Source: Flavobacterium sp. W4I14
GTDB taxonomy: Bacteria > Bacteroidota > Bacteroidia > Sphingobacteriales > Sphingobacteriaceae
Direction of reading: 5' to 3'
Assembly (NCBI GenBank): GCA_030817875.1
Contig: JAUSZU010000001.1
Coordinates: forward strand, 5,394,001 to 5,458,000
Length of the DNA: 64,000 nt
In this document: positions 43,980-51,663 of the stretch, one piece after another
Layout: every line of letters starts with the position of its first letter
How positions within the stretch are numbered: position 1 is the first letter of the stretch
The notes under the pieces: generated by a model
Databases searched by the model: none
Told to the model about the DNA's origin: nothing
What the model saw: the letters and a program-made list of their open reading frames with translations, nothing else
Position numbers and translations under genes: made by a program

Positions 43980-45311
43980 TTATTCTATGCCGTAACGCTC
44001 CATCTTGGCATAAAGGGTTTTACGGTCGATGTTTAAAATCTTAGCGGCTTTTGACTTATTATGTCTCACTTTAATCAGTGTTTCAGTAATCAACGCTTTT
44101 TCATTTTGTTCATTTACCGCTTTAAGGTCGGATGAATTACCCGGAGCTGATTGGTGATGGACAGAAATCATCATTTCATCAGGTAATGCGCCAATCTGGG
44201 CAATATCACCCGGGCTTAATAAAACCATACGTTTAATCACATTGCTAAGCTCGCGCAGATTTCCCGGCCAGTCGTAACTAAGCAAAAGTGTTTTTGCTTC
44301 ATTAGAAACACTTTTCACATTCCGTTCTAAATCGCGGTTTGATAGCTGTATAAAGTGGTTGATAAACAGCTCTAAATCTCCGCCTCTATCTCTCAATGGC
44401 GGAAGCTGGATTTTGAATTCATTTAGACGATGATATAAATCTTCTCTAAACTCGCCCTGTTGCATACTATTAGACAGATCATCATTGGTCGCCGTAATGA
44501 TGCGAACATTAACAGGGATTTGTTTGGTACTGCCCAAAGGCTGGATTACCCTTTCTTGCAAGGCCCTAAGTAATTTAATCTGCACTTCGTAACTTAGGTT
44601 ACCTACTTCATCTAAAAATAGTGTTCCGCCATTTGCAGCCTCGAACTGACCTTTTTTGTCGTTTAAAGCGCCTGTAAAAGCACCTTTAACGTGCCCGAAT
44701 AATTCGCTGGCTGCTAAGTCTTTCGATAATGCACCACAATCTATTGCTACGAAAGGCTTATCGGCACGCTTGCTCTGCTGGTGCAGGGTTCTGGCGGCAA
44801 ATTCTTTTCCCGTACCGCTTTCGCCCTGTATAATTACCGACATGTCAGTTGGGGCTACCAAACTGATGTGCTCATACAGTTTATCTGCAACTGCACTTTT
44901 CCCTTTTATAAAATCACTGTTTGTTTCTTTTGGTTCAACACTTTTTAAATCCTTTTTAGCTAAAGAATTTTTGATCACCATGAGTAACTCATCTGGGTTA
45001 ACCGGCTTCGTAATATAATCAAAAGCACCCAATTGAATAGATCTGACCGCAGTCCGAACATCATTAAAACTGGTCATGATGATTGCAGGTATGGATAGAC
45101 CCAGATCTCGGATGTGGCTAAGTACTTCAAGACCTGTCCCATCTGGAAGACGGTAATCGATTAAAAGTAAGTCGAATTCACTGTTTTCAACTTGTTTGAA
45201 TGATTGCTTTACTTGGGTTACAAGGGTAATCTCATGACCGTTTTTCGTTAAAAAACCTTCAAGTAATTGAGCAAATGTAGTATCGTCTTCTAAGATCAGG
45301 ATTCTCGCCAT
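43980..45311 (-). CDS. Sigma-54-dependent response regulator (NtrC family)
   Basis: A 443-residue regulator: receiver domain (ILILEDDTTFAQLL, phospho-acceptor Asp in LLIDYRLPDGTG), AAA+ domain with Walker A GESGTGKE, the sigma-54 contact loop GAFTGA and Walker B TLFLDEVGNL, and a C-terminal Fis-type helix-turn-helix (KSKAAKILNIDRKTLYAKM). It should activate promoters of the -24/-12 type. The stop codon touches that of the hybrid kinase. MARILILEDD at 45311 is the natural start; an upstream in-frame ATG at 45338 lies in a terminator loop. Confidence 0.94.
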   Translation of the reverse strand: MARILILEDDTTFAQLLEGFLTKNGHEITLVTQVKQSFKQVENSEFDLLLIDYRLPDGTGLEVLSHIRDLGLSIPAIIMTSFNDVRTAVRSIQLGAFDYITKPVNPDELLMVIKNSLAKKDLKSVEPKETNSDFIKGKSAVADKLYEHISLVAPTDMSVIIQGESGTGKEFAARTLHQQSKRADKPFVAIDCGALSKDLAASELFGHVKGAFTGALNDKKGQFEAANGGTLFLDEVGNLSYEVQIKLLRALQERVIQPLGSTKQIPVNVRIITATNDDLSNSMQQGEFREDLYHRLNEFKIQLPPLRDRGGDLELFINHFIQLSNRDLERNVKSVSNEAKTLLLSYDWPGNLRELSNVIKRMVLLSPGDIAQIGALPDEMMISVHHQSAPGNSSDLKAVNEQNEKALITETLIKVRHNKSKAAKILNIDRKTLYAKMERYGIE

Positions 45312-45315
45312 GTAA

Positions 45316-45323
45316 CAAAAATA
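45316..45323 (-). promoter_or_regulatory. Candidate -7 box of the NtrC-type regulator gene
   Basis: TATTTTTG on the - strand (45323-45316), 4 bases before the ATG at 45311. It is T-rich and could equally be the T tail of the hairpin just upstream, so this is a weak call. Confidence 0.3.
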
Positions 45324-45326
45324 AGA

Positions 45327-45349
45327 AAAGCCGGACATAATCCGGCTTT
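45327..45349 (-). terminator. Terminator between the secreted-protein genes and the regulator gene
   Basis: AAAGCCGGA (45327-45335) pairs with TCCGGCTTT (45341-45349) over the loop CATAA. On the - strand it is followed by TCTTATTTTTG. It should end transcription from the small secreted-protein gene before the regulator. Confidence 0.75.
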
Positions 45350-45381
45350 CTTATAATAGGTAGATGTAATTATTTGGGTTT

Positions 45382-45696
45382 TTATTGTACCGGCTTACCG
45401 TCTTTATCAATTTTAACCGAACCAGTTTCTGCTTCTTTTTTAACATTGATTAAGTAGTACTCCTTTGTTCCTTCTTTAACAGACCAAGCTTCAGTAGCGG
45501 TCCATCCTTTGTATGCATCCGATTTTAACGCTGTTGTAACTGGAGCAGGAAGTTCTTCCAATTTAACTGGAGTTTTTACTGCGCTATCTTGAACTGCAAC
45601 AATTGCAGCATTTTTGATTGTATTTACTTCACTTGCCTGTACTGCTGAGAATCCTGCAAAAGCCAAGAACGCAGCTGATAAAATTAATTTTTTCAT
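45382..45696 (-). CDS. Small secreted PepSY-like protein, paralog 3 of 3
   Basis: A 104-residue exported protein. The signal peptide is MKKLILSAAFLAFAGFSAVQA, followed by about 80 residues with EELPAPVTTALKSDAYKGW and EYYLINVKKEAETGSVKID. That pattern (a helix followed by a short sheet ending in lysine-rich strands) resembles PepSY-like/BLIP-fold proteins of Bacteroidetes. It is about 90 percent identical by eye to the two genes upstream on the same strand. Function unknown. The next gene downstream is the NtrC-type regulator, after a hairpin. Confidence 0.78.
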   Translation of the reverse strand: MKKLILSAAFLAFAGFSAVQASEVNTIKNAAIVAVQDSAVKTPVKLEELPAPVTTALKSDAYKGWTATEAWSVKEGTKEYYLINVKKEAETGSVKIDKDGKPVQ

Positions 45697-45791
45697 GATA
45701 TTATTTTTTAGATAGTATTATTTTTTAGTTTATGCGCAGCCCGAAGGCTACGCTTATATTGATAATGCCTCTATGGCGTATTTATTTGAGA

Positions 45792-46103
45792 TTATTGTAC
45801 TGGCTTACCGTCTTTATCGATTTTAACTGAACCAGTTTCTGCTTCTTTTTTAACATTAATTAAATAATATTCTTTCGTGCCTTCTTTAACAGAGAAAGCT
45901 TCAGTAGCAGTCCATCCTTTGTATGCATCCGATTTTAATGCGGTGGTTACTGGTGCAGGAAGTTCTTCCAATTTAATTGGAGTTTTTACGGCACTATCTT
46001 GAACTGCAACAATTGCAGCATTTTTAATTGTATTTACTTCACTTGCTTGAACTGCTGTGAAACCTGCGAATGCTAAAGTAGCGGCTAAAATGATCTTTTT
46101 CAT
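45792..46103 (-). CDS. Small secreted PepSY-like protein, paralog 2 of 3
   Basis: A 103-residue exported protein with signal MKKIILAATLAFAGFTAVQA. The mature part differs from its neighbours at few positions (PIKLEELPAPV, TEAFSVKEGTKE), ending in the same KIDKDGKPVQ. The 95 bases to the next copy contain a GC-rich hairpin (GCGCAGCC/GGCTACGC at 45736-45755, one mismatch). Very high identity of mature parts with changed signal peptides suggests recent duplication or gene conversion. Confidence 0.78.
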   Translation of the reverse strand: MKKIILAATLAFAGFTAVQASEVNTIKNAAIVAVQDSAVKTPIKLEELPAPVTTALKSDAYKGWTATEAFSVKEGTKEYYLINVKKEAETGSVKIDKDGKPVQ

Positions 46104-46189
46104 GATATATAATTTAAAGTGTTTGTAACTTGCGTTACGTTAATATGCTTGTTAATTAATTAATTATGGAGCGATTATTTTTGTGTTGA

Positions 46190-46504
46190 TTATTGAACTG
46201 GTTTCCCGTCTTTATCAATTTTAACAGAATTGGTTTCTGCTTCTTTTTTAACGTTGATTAAGTAATACTCTTTTGCTCCTTCTTTCACCGACCAGGCTTC
46301 AGTAGCAGTCCATCCTTTGTAAGCATCAGATTTTAATGCTGTTGTTACTGGCTCAGGAAGTTCTTCCAATTTAACTGGAGTTTTTACTGCGCTATCTTGA
46401 ACTGCAACAATCGCAGCATTTTTGATTGTATTTACTTCACTTGCCTGTACTGCTGAGAATCCTGCTAATGCTAATACTGTTGCTGCTAAAACGAACTTTT
46501 TCAT
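46190..46504 (-). CDS. Small secreted PepSY-like protein, paralog 1 of 3
   Basis: The first of the triplet on the - strand, 104 residues from ATG 46504 (an upstream in-frame codon at 46537 would add residues before the signal peptide and is not favoured). Signal MKKFVLAATVLALAGFSAVQA; mature part with EELPEPVTTALKSDAYKGW and EAETNSVKIDKDGKPVQ. The changes E for A in EELPEP and N for G in ETNSV distinguish it. Its promoter was not clear. Likely periplasmic or secreted, function unknown. Confidence 0.78.
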   Translation of the reverse strand: MKKFVLAATVLALAGFSAVQASEVNTIKNAAIVAVQDSAVKTPVKLEELPEPVTTALKSDAYKGWTATEAWSVKEGAKEYYLINVKKEAETNSVKIDKDGKPVQ

Positions 46505-46860
46505 AGTATATATTTTAAAATTTAATTTGTGTAACAATACTTGCTAATGTTTCACAATGATGCCAAACCATTGATTTTACTTAACTATCTGTTTTTTAGG
46601 TGTTTATGTGCGTGCCAGGATTTTGGCATTGTAGAGCTTCTCCACACTTTGTGGTGAATGACTACAAGTTTTGCTGTTTTTTATGATTAATAGCAAATTC
46701 TTGTGTCGTCAGATGTTACCATCTGACGGATTTTAAAAATTCCTTGGAGTTAATTAGCTATCAGATGGTAACATCTGACAGCACACCAAATATTTTCAAA
46801 AAAATAATTTTCAATTTTAAAAAAAGAAGATTTTTTTCTATCATTGCAGCCCGATTGAAA
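46505..46860. other. Intergenic region with paired TCAGATG palindromes
   Basis: About 355 bases between divergent transcription units. No gene was seen. It contains the inverted palindrome pair at 46703-46785 and, just before the tRNA, an imperfect promoter box TATCATTG at 46839-46846. Confidence 0.6.
46703..46785. repeat. Two inverted copies of a TCAGATG-palindrome element
   Basis: GTCAGATGTTACCATCTGAC at 46708-46727 is itself a hairpin. TCAGATGGTAACATCTGA at 46761-46778 is its reverse complement. The flanks also mirror (GTGTCG before the first, CAGCACACC after the second), so the whole element is an inverted repeat of two hairpins, as in REP/BIME elements. Confidence 0.75.
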
Positions 46861-46933
<73 letters not shown>

Positions 46934-47050
46934 CTTTTTCTTTCCCTTTTCTAATTTCTTAAGAAATTAAATCAATCATTTTATCATCAAAATAGGTCAG
47001 GCACATAAAAATTTTTTTTATTTGCTCCGGTTATTCCGCTAATTTGCGGT

Positions 47051-48217
47051 ATGTTAAAATACTTTTCAGCCGATTGGATATTTCCTGTTTCATCACCGCC
47101 GATTAAAAACGGAGTGGTAGCCGTAAATCCAGATGGTGAAATTGAAGAAGTGTTAACCCAGGAAGAGGCCGCAAGTCTTGGTTTAGCCATTACAAAACAT
47201 AAAGGATCAATTGTTCCGGGTTTTATCAATACCCATTGCCATTTAGAACTCTCGCATATGTTGGGGCAAATTCCAGAGCAAACAGGTTTGGTAGAATTTG
47301 TACAACGTATTATTAAAAGTAGGCAGGGCGATATCGAAGAGATTAAAACGGCTATGTATGCTGCTGATCAGAAAATGTTCGAAAACGGGATTGTAGCTGT
47401 TGGCGACATTTCCAATCAGGTTTCCTCTAAAGAAGTAAAAGAGCATAGCAAAATATACTACCATACTTTTATCGAAGCCATGGGCTTTAATCCGGAACGG
47501 GCAAATGCGATCATGGATTATGTAAATGAAGTTAAGCAAGGTTTTGGCGCTTTGCCCACCTCAATTGTGCCACATGCACCGTATTCGGTATCTCCTGAAT
47601 TATTCGGATTAATAAAGCAGGAAGCTGAAAAAGATAATGTCTTTATTAGTATTCATAACCAGGAAACGAAAGACGAAAATGCTTTCTTCGAAAATAAATC
47701 TGGTGGATTTTTAGCGTTATACAAATTTTTAGGGCTCGATATTTCTTTCTTTGCCCCCACAAAAAAAACATCATTACAAACTTGGCTACCCTATATTAAG
47801 GAGCAAAAAACTTTGTTGGTTCATAACACGGTTTCGAGTAAGGCAGATATCGCCTTTGCAAAAGAAAACAACAATAATTTATATTGGTGCCTTTGCCCGC
47901 AAGCCAACTTATATATCGAAAATGCTTTACCCGTCGTTGACCTGTTAATTGAAGAAAATGTAAAGATTACCTTGGGAACGGATAGCTTGGCCAGTAATCA
48001 TCAGCTTAATATCCTATCAGAAATGATCACCTTGCAAAAATACAAGCAGGTTACTTTTGAAAAACTTTTGAGGTGGGCAACTATAAATGGAGCCGAATTT
48101 TTGGAGCTTGATCAGCAAATTGGGACAATAGCGATTGGTAAAAAGCCAGGATTAAATCTAATCCAGCTATCCGCTGATTTTAAGATTGAAAGCGATCAGG
48201 TAAAGCGGTTAATTTAA
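47051..48217 (+). CDS. Amidohydrolase-superfamily deaminase-like protein
   Basis: A 388-residue TIM-barrel amidohydrolase of the ATZ/TRZ/cytosine-deaminase type. The N-terminal metal motif is GFINTHCHLELSHM (HxH). A third ligand candidate is in ISIHNQET, a fourth in LLVHNTV, and the active-site Asp in TLGTDSLASNHQLN. Related enzymes deaminate S-adenosylhomocysteine, guanine or aminofutalosine. Which of these applies is not readable. It ends 5 bases before the nitronate-monooxygenase-like gene, so the two are probably co-transcribed. Confidence 0.83.
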   Translation: MLKYFSADWIFPVSSPPIKNGVVAVNPDGEIEEVLTQEEAASLGLAITKHKGSIVPGFINTHCHLELSHMLGQIPEQTGLVEFVQRIIKSRQGDIEEIKTAMYAADQKMFENGIVAVGDISNQVSSKEVKEHSKIYYHTFIEAMGFNPERANAIMDYVNEVKQGFGALPTSIVPHAPYSVSPELFGLIKQEAEKDNVFISIHNQETKDENAFFENKSGGFLALYKFLGLDISFFAPTKKTSLQTWLPYIKEQKTLLVHNTVSSKADIAFAKENNNNLYWCLCPQANLYIENALPVVDLLIEENVKITLGTDSLASNHQLNILSEMITLQKYKQVTFEKLLRWATINGAEFLELDQQIGTIAIGKKPGLNLIQLSADFKIESDQVKRLI

Positions 48218-48222
48218 AATAT

Positions 48223-49179
48223 ATGAATCCAATCTGTAAACTTTTCAATATTAAATACCCTATTATTCAGGCTGGAATGGTTTGGTGCAGTGGGTGGAGA
48301 TTGGCATCGGCAGTTTCTAATGCAGGAGGCCTTGGCATTATTGGAGCCGGCTCAATGTATCCTGATGTTTTAAGAACACATATTCAAAAGTGCAAATTAG
48401 CAACCCACCTGCCGTTTGGTGTTAATATTCCATTGCTCTATCCCAATATTCAGGATATTATAGATGTGGTGATTGAAGAAAAAGTAAAAATTGTATTCTC
48501 TTCTGCTGGTAATCCTGCCACATGGACCAGTTTTTTAAAAGAAAAGGATATTACCGTTGTTCATGTAATAGCGAATACAAAATTTGCGATAAAAGCGCAG
48601 GAAGCTGGCGTTGATGCTATTGTTGCTGAAGGCTTTGAAGCAGGTGGACATAACGGTAGAGAAGAAACCACCACCATGTGTTTAATCCCGATGATAAGGG
48701 ATACTGTTAAAATTCCGGTCATTGCAGCTGGCGGCATTGGGAGTGGAAAAGCCATGTTGGCTGCATTTGCATTAGGTGCTGATGCCGTTCAGGTAGGTTC
48801 GGCCTTTGCTGTTGCAGAAGAATCATCTGCCCATCCGGCATTTAAAAATAAAATTATTGCTGCTGCTGAAGGCGAGACTAAGCTGGCCATGAAAAAACTT
48901 GTTCCGGTGCGGTTGCTGAAAAATGAATTTGCCGATGCGATATCTGTAGCAGAAGCTGAAGGCGCAGACCGAGACCGCTTAATGGAGCTTTTGGGCAGAG
49001 CAAGGGCCAAAGTAGGAATGTTTGAAGGCGATATGGAAAATGGAGAACTCGAAATCGGTCAGGTTTCAGCTATGCTGGATGAAATTAAACCTGCAAAAGA
49101 AATTCTGAAAGAAATATGGTCAGATTTTAGGTCCGAACTGCAAAGATTTAACAGTTTACAGAGCGAATTGGACTTATAA
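48223..49179 (+). CDS. Nitronate monooxygenase/FabK-like FMN enzyme
   Basis: A 318-residue TIM-barrel flavoprotein of the nitronate monooxygenase (2-nitropropane dioxygenase) family. It starts with [31 protein letters not shown] and contains [14 protein letters not shown] and the phosphate-binding stretch [30 protein letters not shown] (motifs read in parts). The family includes enoyl-ACP reductase II (FabK), so either activity is possible. It follows the amidohydrolase gene closely. Confidence 0.85.
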   Translation: MNPICKLFNIKYPIIQAGMVWCSGWRLASAVSNAGGLGIIGAGSMYPDVLRTHIQKCKLATHLPFGVNIPLLYPNIQDIIDVVIEEKVKIVFSSAGNPATWTSFLKEKDITVVHVIANTKFAIKAQEAGVDAIVAEGFEAGGHNGREETTTMCLIPMIRDTVKIPVIAAGGIGSGKAMLAAFALGADAVQVGSAFAVAEESSAHPAFKNKIIAAAEGETKLAMKKLVPVRLLKNEFADAISVAEAEGADRDRLMELLGRARAKVGMFEGDMENGELEIGQVSAMLDEIKPAKEILKEIWSDFRSELQRFNSLQSELDL

Positions 49180-49204
49180 ACATAGGGATACACAATTGCT
49201 TTAC

Positions 49205-49212
49205 TAACTTTG
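49205..49212 (+). promoter_or_regulatory. Predicted -7 box of the acylphosphatase gene
   Basis: TAACTTTG matches TAnnTTTG, 17 bases before the ATG at 49230. No clear -33 box. Confidence 0.5.
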
Positions 49213-49229
49213 CAACAATAAATTTTAGC

Positions 49230-49546
49230 ATGAGCGAAAAAAATATAAAGTCTCCACATGGGGATTTAGGGGTGAAACACCTCAATATAACGATAACAGG
49301 TAAAGTACAGGGCGTTGGCTTCAGGGAAACCACAAAAATTATTGCCAACCAAATGATGGTAACCGGTTTTGTAAGGAACGAAAAAGACGGATCGGTTTAT
49401 ATCGAAGCGGAAGGCGACAATATTTTTCTGGAAGAATTTGTAAACTGGTGCCACGAAGGGCCTGATCGCTCACGTGTAGAAAATGTGGCGCGGTAAGCGA
49501 TGGTGAAGTAAAAAACTATCGTAATTTTGAAATCTTACGAAAATAA
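49230..49546 (+). pseudogene. acyP: Acylphosphatase with a frameshift near the C-terminus
   Basis: The first frame encodes 88 residues including the phosphate-binding loop [10 protein letters not shown] and ending VENVAR at a TAA (49494). The expected last strand is missing, but it appears intact in another frame from 49493: [17 protein letters not shown], ending TAA 49544-49546. The break falls in GCGCGG at 49488-49493 and is explained by loss of one base. Catalytic Arg (in GFRE) and Asn (in VRNEKDG) are both present. This may be a recent null mutation or a sequencing error. The intact enzyme would be about 105 residues. Confidence 0.85.
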
Positions 49547-49622
49547 TAAGTATTCCGTATCAAGACTGATATTAGTCAGCTGAAAATCTTGATACCTGAT
49601 GCTTTTATCTTGATACTAACAA
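49547..49622. repeat. TCTTGATAC-type short inverted and direct repeats
   Basis: GTATCAAGA at about 49558 is complementary to TCTTGATAC at about 49588 and again near 49606. Only 76 bases separate the acylphosphatase and flippase genes. Confidence 0.5.
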
Positions 49623-51110
49623 ATGTCTGTATATAAAAAGTTTCTTGGGCAAACCATGGTTTATGGTATCAGTACCATCGCCTCGCGGTTACTCAATTTC
49701 ATATTAACACCAATATTTACCAGGAGTTACGGTGCAAGTGCATTAGGTGTTTTTACCAAAATGTATGCTTATGCATCTATGACAAATGCTATACTGGCCT
49801 TTGGAATGGAGACTACTTTTTTTAGGTATCTCAATAAACATGAAGATAAAAAACAGCAGGTTTATAACAATTCTTTCCTGATCGTTGCCTTTATATCCAT
49901 ATTGTTTTTAATTACTGGTCTTGTTCTTACCGAACCGATCACCAAATGGTTGTTAAACAGTAACATGTCGCACTATCAGGATCAAAAAAGATATGTGCAG
50001 TATTTTCTTTGGCTCTTGTTTTCAGATGCCATCTGTGTAATTCCCTTTGCCAGGATCAGGGCTGATGGAAAGCCTTTTAGATATAGCATCATTAAATTCG
50101 TCAATATCTTAAGTTATGTGCTTTTAAGTCTGTTTTTTATTTATGGTATTCCACTGATCATTAAACACGATCTGCCCGGTGCAGCGTTCTTTCAGAGTTG
50201 GTTCCGTGATAAGTGGGTTGGATACGTATTTATTGCCAATCTGGTAGCTAGTGCCTTAACCTTTTTGCTTTTAGTGCCGGAATTTTTAAAGGTGCAGTTT
50301 AAATTTGACCGTGATTTGTTTAAAAAAATGCTTTCTTACAGCTGGCCTGTCCTGATCGCAAATTTATCTTTCATCGTTAATGAAAATCTGGACAAAATAC
50401 TTTTGGATAGATACACAACCGAAGCGGAAGTAGGTATTTATGGTGCTGTTTGTAAGCTGGCTATATTCCTGAGTATTTTCAATATGGCTTTTAGACTGGG
50501 TGCAGAACCGTTTTTCTTCAGCTATGCCAAAAATGAAAACGCAAAGGTTACTTATGCAAAAATTCTGGAGTATTTTGTAATTGCACTTTCCATTCTTTTT
50601 GTGGCGCTCACTGCAAATATCGAAATCCTGAAATACTTTATCAGCCGGGATGCAAAACACCTGGCCGAATATTGGGTAGGTTTGCCCGCAGTTCCTTATT
50701 TACTGATGGGCTACGTATGTTTAGGTATTTATATGAACCTTTCTATTTGGTATAGATTGTCTGATCAAACCAGGTTTGGATTGTATATTTCTTTAATTGG
50801 AGCCTTTATTACCATTGTATTCAATATCATATTGATTCCAAAATTTAGTTATATGGGTTCTGCCTGGGTTTCGATGGCAACCTATGGAACAATGATGATT
50901 ATTTCGTATATCCTCGGGCAAAAATATTATCCAATCCCCTATAACCTTAAAAAGATTTTAGCCTACTTAATCATTTCTATCATACTGGTATTCTCTTCGT
51001 TTTTCGTATTCGATAGAAACATTTATATTGGCAATGCCATGTTGATTGTTTTTGTTGCAGGCATTGCCTATTTCGAAAAGAATGATTTAATGAAAATACT
51101 AAAAAGGTAA
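49623..51110 (+). CDS. Oligosaccharide flippase family membrane protein
   Basis: A 495-residue membrane protein with about 14 membrane segments, of the MATE/Wzx polysaccharide-export superfamily. The N-terminus KFLGQTMVYGISTIASRLLNFILTPIFTR (read in parts) is typical, with an amphipathic helix and a TRSYG turn, and DKILLDRYTTEAEVGIYGA is a conserved core motif. It is the second flippase of the window but sits among housekeeping genes, next to dut. It may export a lipid-linked glycan of the cell envelope. Confidence 0.85.
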   Translation: MSVYKKFLGQTMVYGISTIASRLLNFILTPIFTRSYGASALGVFTKMYAYASMTNAILAFGMETTFFRYLNKHEDKKQQVYNNSFLIVAFISILFLITGLVLTEPITKWLLNSNMSHYQDQKRYVQYFLWLLFSDAICVIPFARIRADGKPFRYSIIKFVNILSYVLLSLFFIYGIPLIIKHDLPGAAFFQSWFRDKWVGYVFIANLVASALTFLLLVPEFLKVQFKFDRDLFKKMLSYSWPVLIANLSFIVNENLDKILLDRYTTEAEVGIYGAVCKLAIFLSIFNMAFRLGAEPFFFSYAKNENAKVTYAKILEYFVIALSILFVALTANIEILKYFISRDAKHLAEYWVGLPAVPYLLMGYVCLGIYMNLSIWYRLSDQTRFGLYISLIGAFITIVFNIILIPKFSYMGSAWVSMATYGTMMIISYILGQKYYPIPYNLKKILAYLIISIILVFSSFFVFDRNIYIGNAMLIVFVAGIAYFEKNDLMKILKR

Positions 51111-51178
51111 ACGGCTAAACGGTTTAGGGTTTAAGGCTTCTGGTTTTGTTTAAAATCTAGTATCTCATATCTAATAAA

Positions 51179-51610
51179 ATGGAAATAAAAATTATCAATA
51201 CATCCGAACACCCACTTCCACAATATGAAACCGCACATGCGGCTGGTATGGATCTGAGGGCATCAATAATAGAAGAAATGATATTGAAACCTTTACAGCG
51301 CTCGTTGGTGCCAACGGGTTTGTTTATTGAATTGCCGATTGGTTATGAAGCACAGATCAGACCCAGAAGCGGCTTGGCCTATAAGCATGGTATTAGTATT
51401 GTAAATGCTCCTGGTACAATTGACGCCGATTACCGTGGTGAAATAAAAGTTTTATTGGTAAATTTATCAGATACAGATTTTAAAATCGTTAATGGCGATA
51501 GAATTGCACAGATGGTTGTCGCAAAACACGAAACCGTTAGCTGGCAAACCGTTGAACAATTAGGGGAAACTGCACGCGGTGAAGGTGGTTACGGACATAC
51601 AGGGAAATAG
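51179..51610 (+). CDS. dut: dUTP pyrophosphatase
   Basis: A 143-residue trimeric dUTPase that hydrolyses dUTP to dUMP. All five motifs are seen: [33 protein letters not shown] with the catalytic Asp, RIAQMVV and the C-terminal arm [11 protein letters not shown]. Length is normal. It starts 68 bases after the flippase gene; an inverted repeat around CCTAAGTCCTTAG follows its stop. Confidence 0.97.
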   Translation: MEIKIINTSEHPLPQYETAHAAGMDLRASIIEEMILKPLQRSLVPTGLFIELPIGYEAQIRPRSGLAYKHGISIVNAPGTIDADYRGEIKVLLVNLSDTDFKIVNGDRIAQMVVAKHETVSWQTVEQLGETARGEGGYGHTGK

Positions 51611-51663
51611 TCCACAGTCCTAAGTCCTTAGTCTGAAGTAAATTAATTGGATTGATAAATGAT

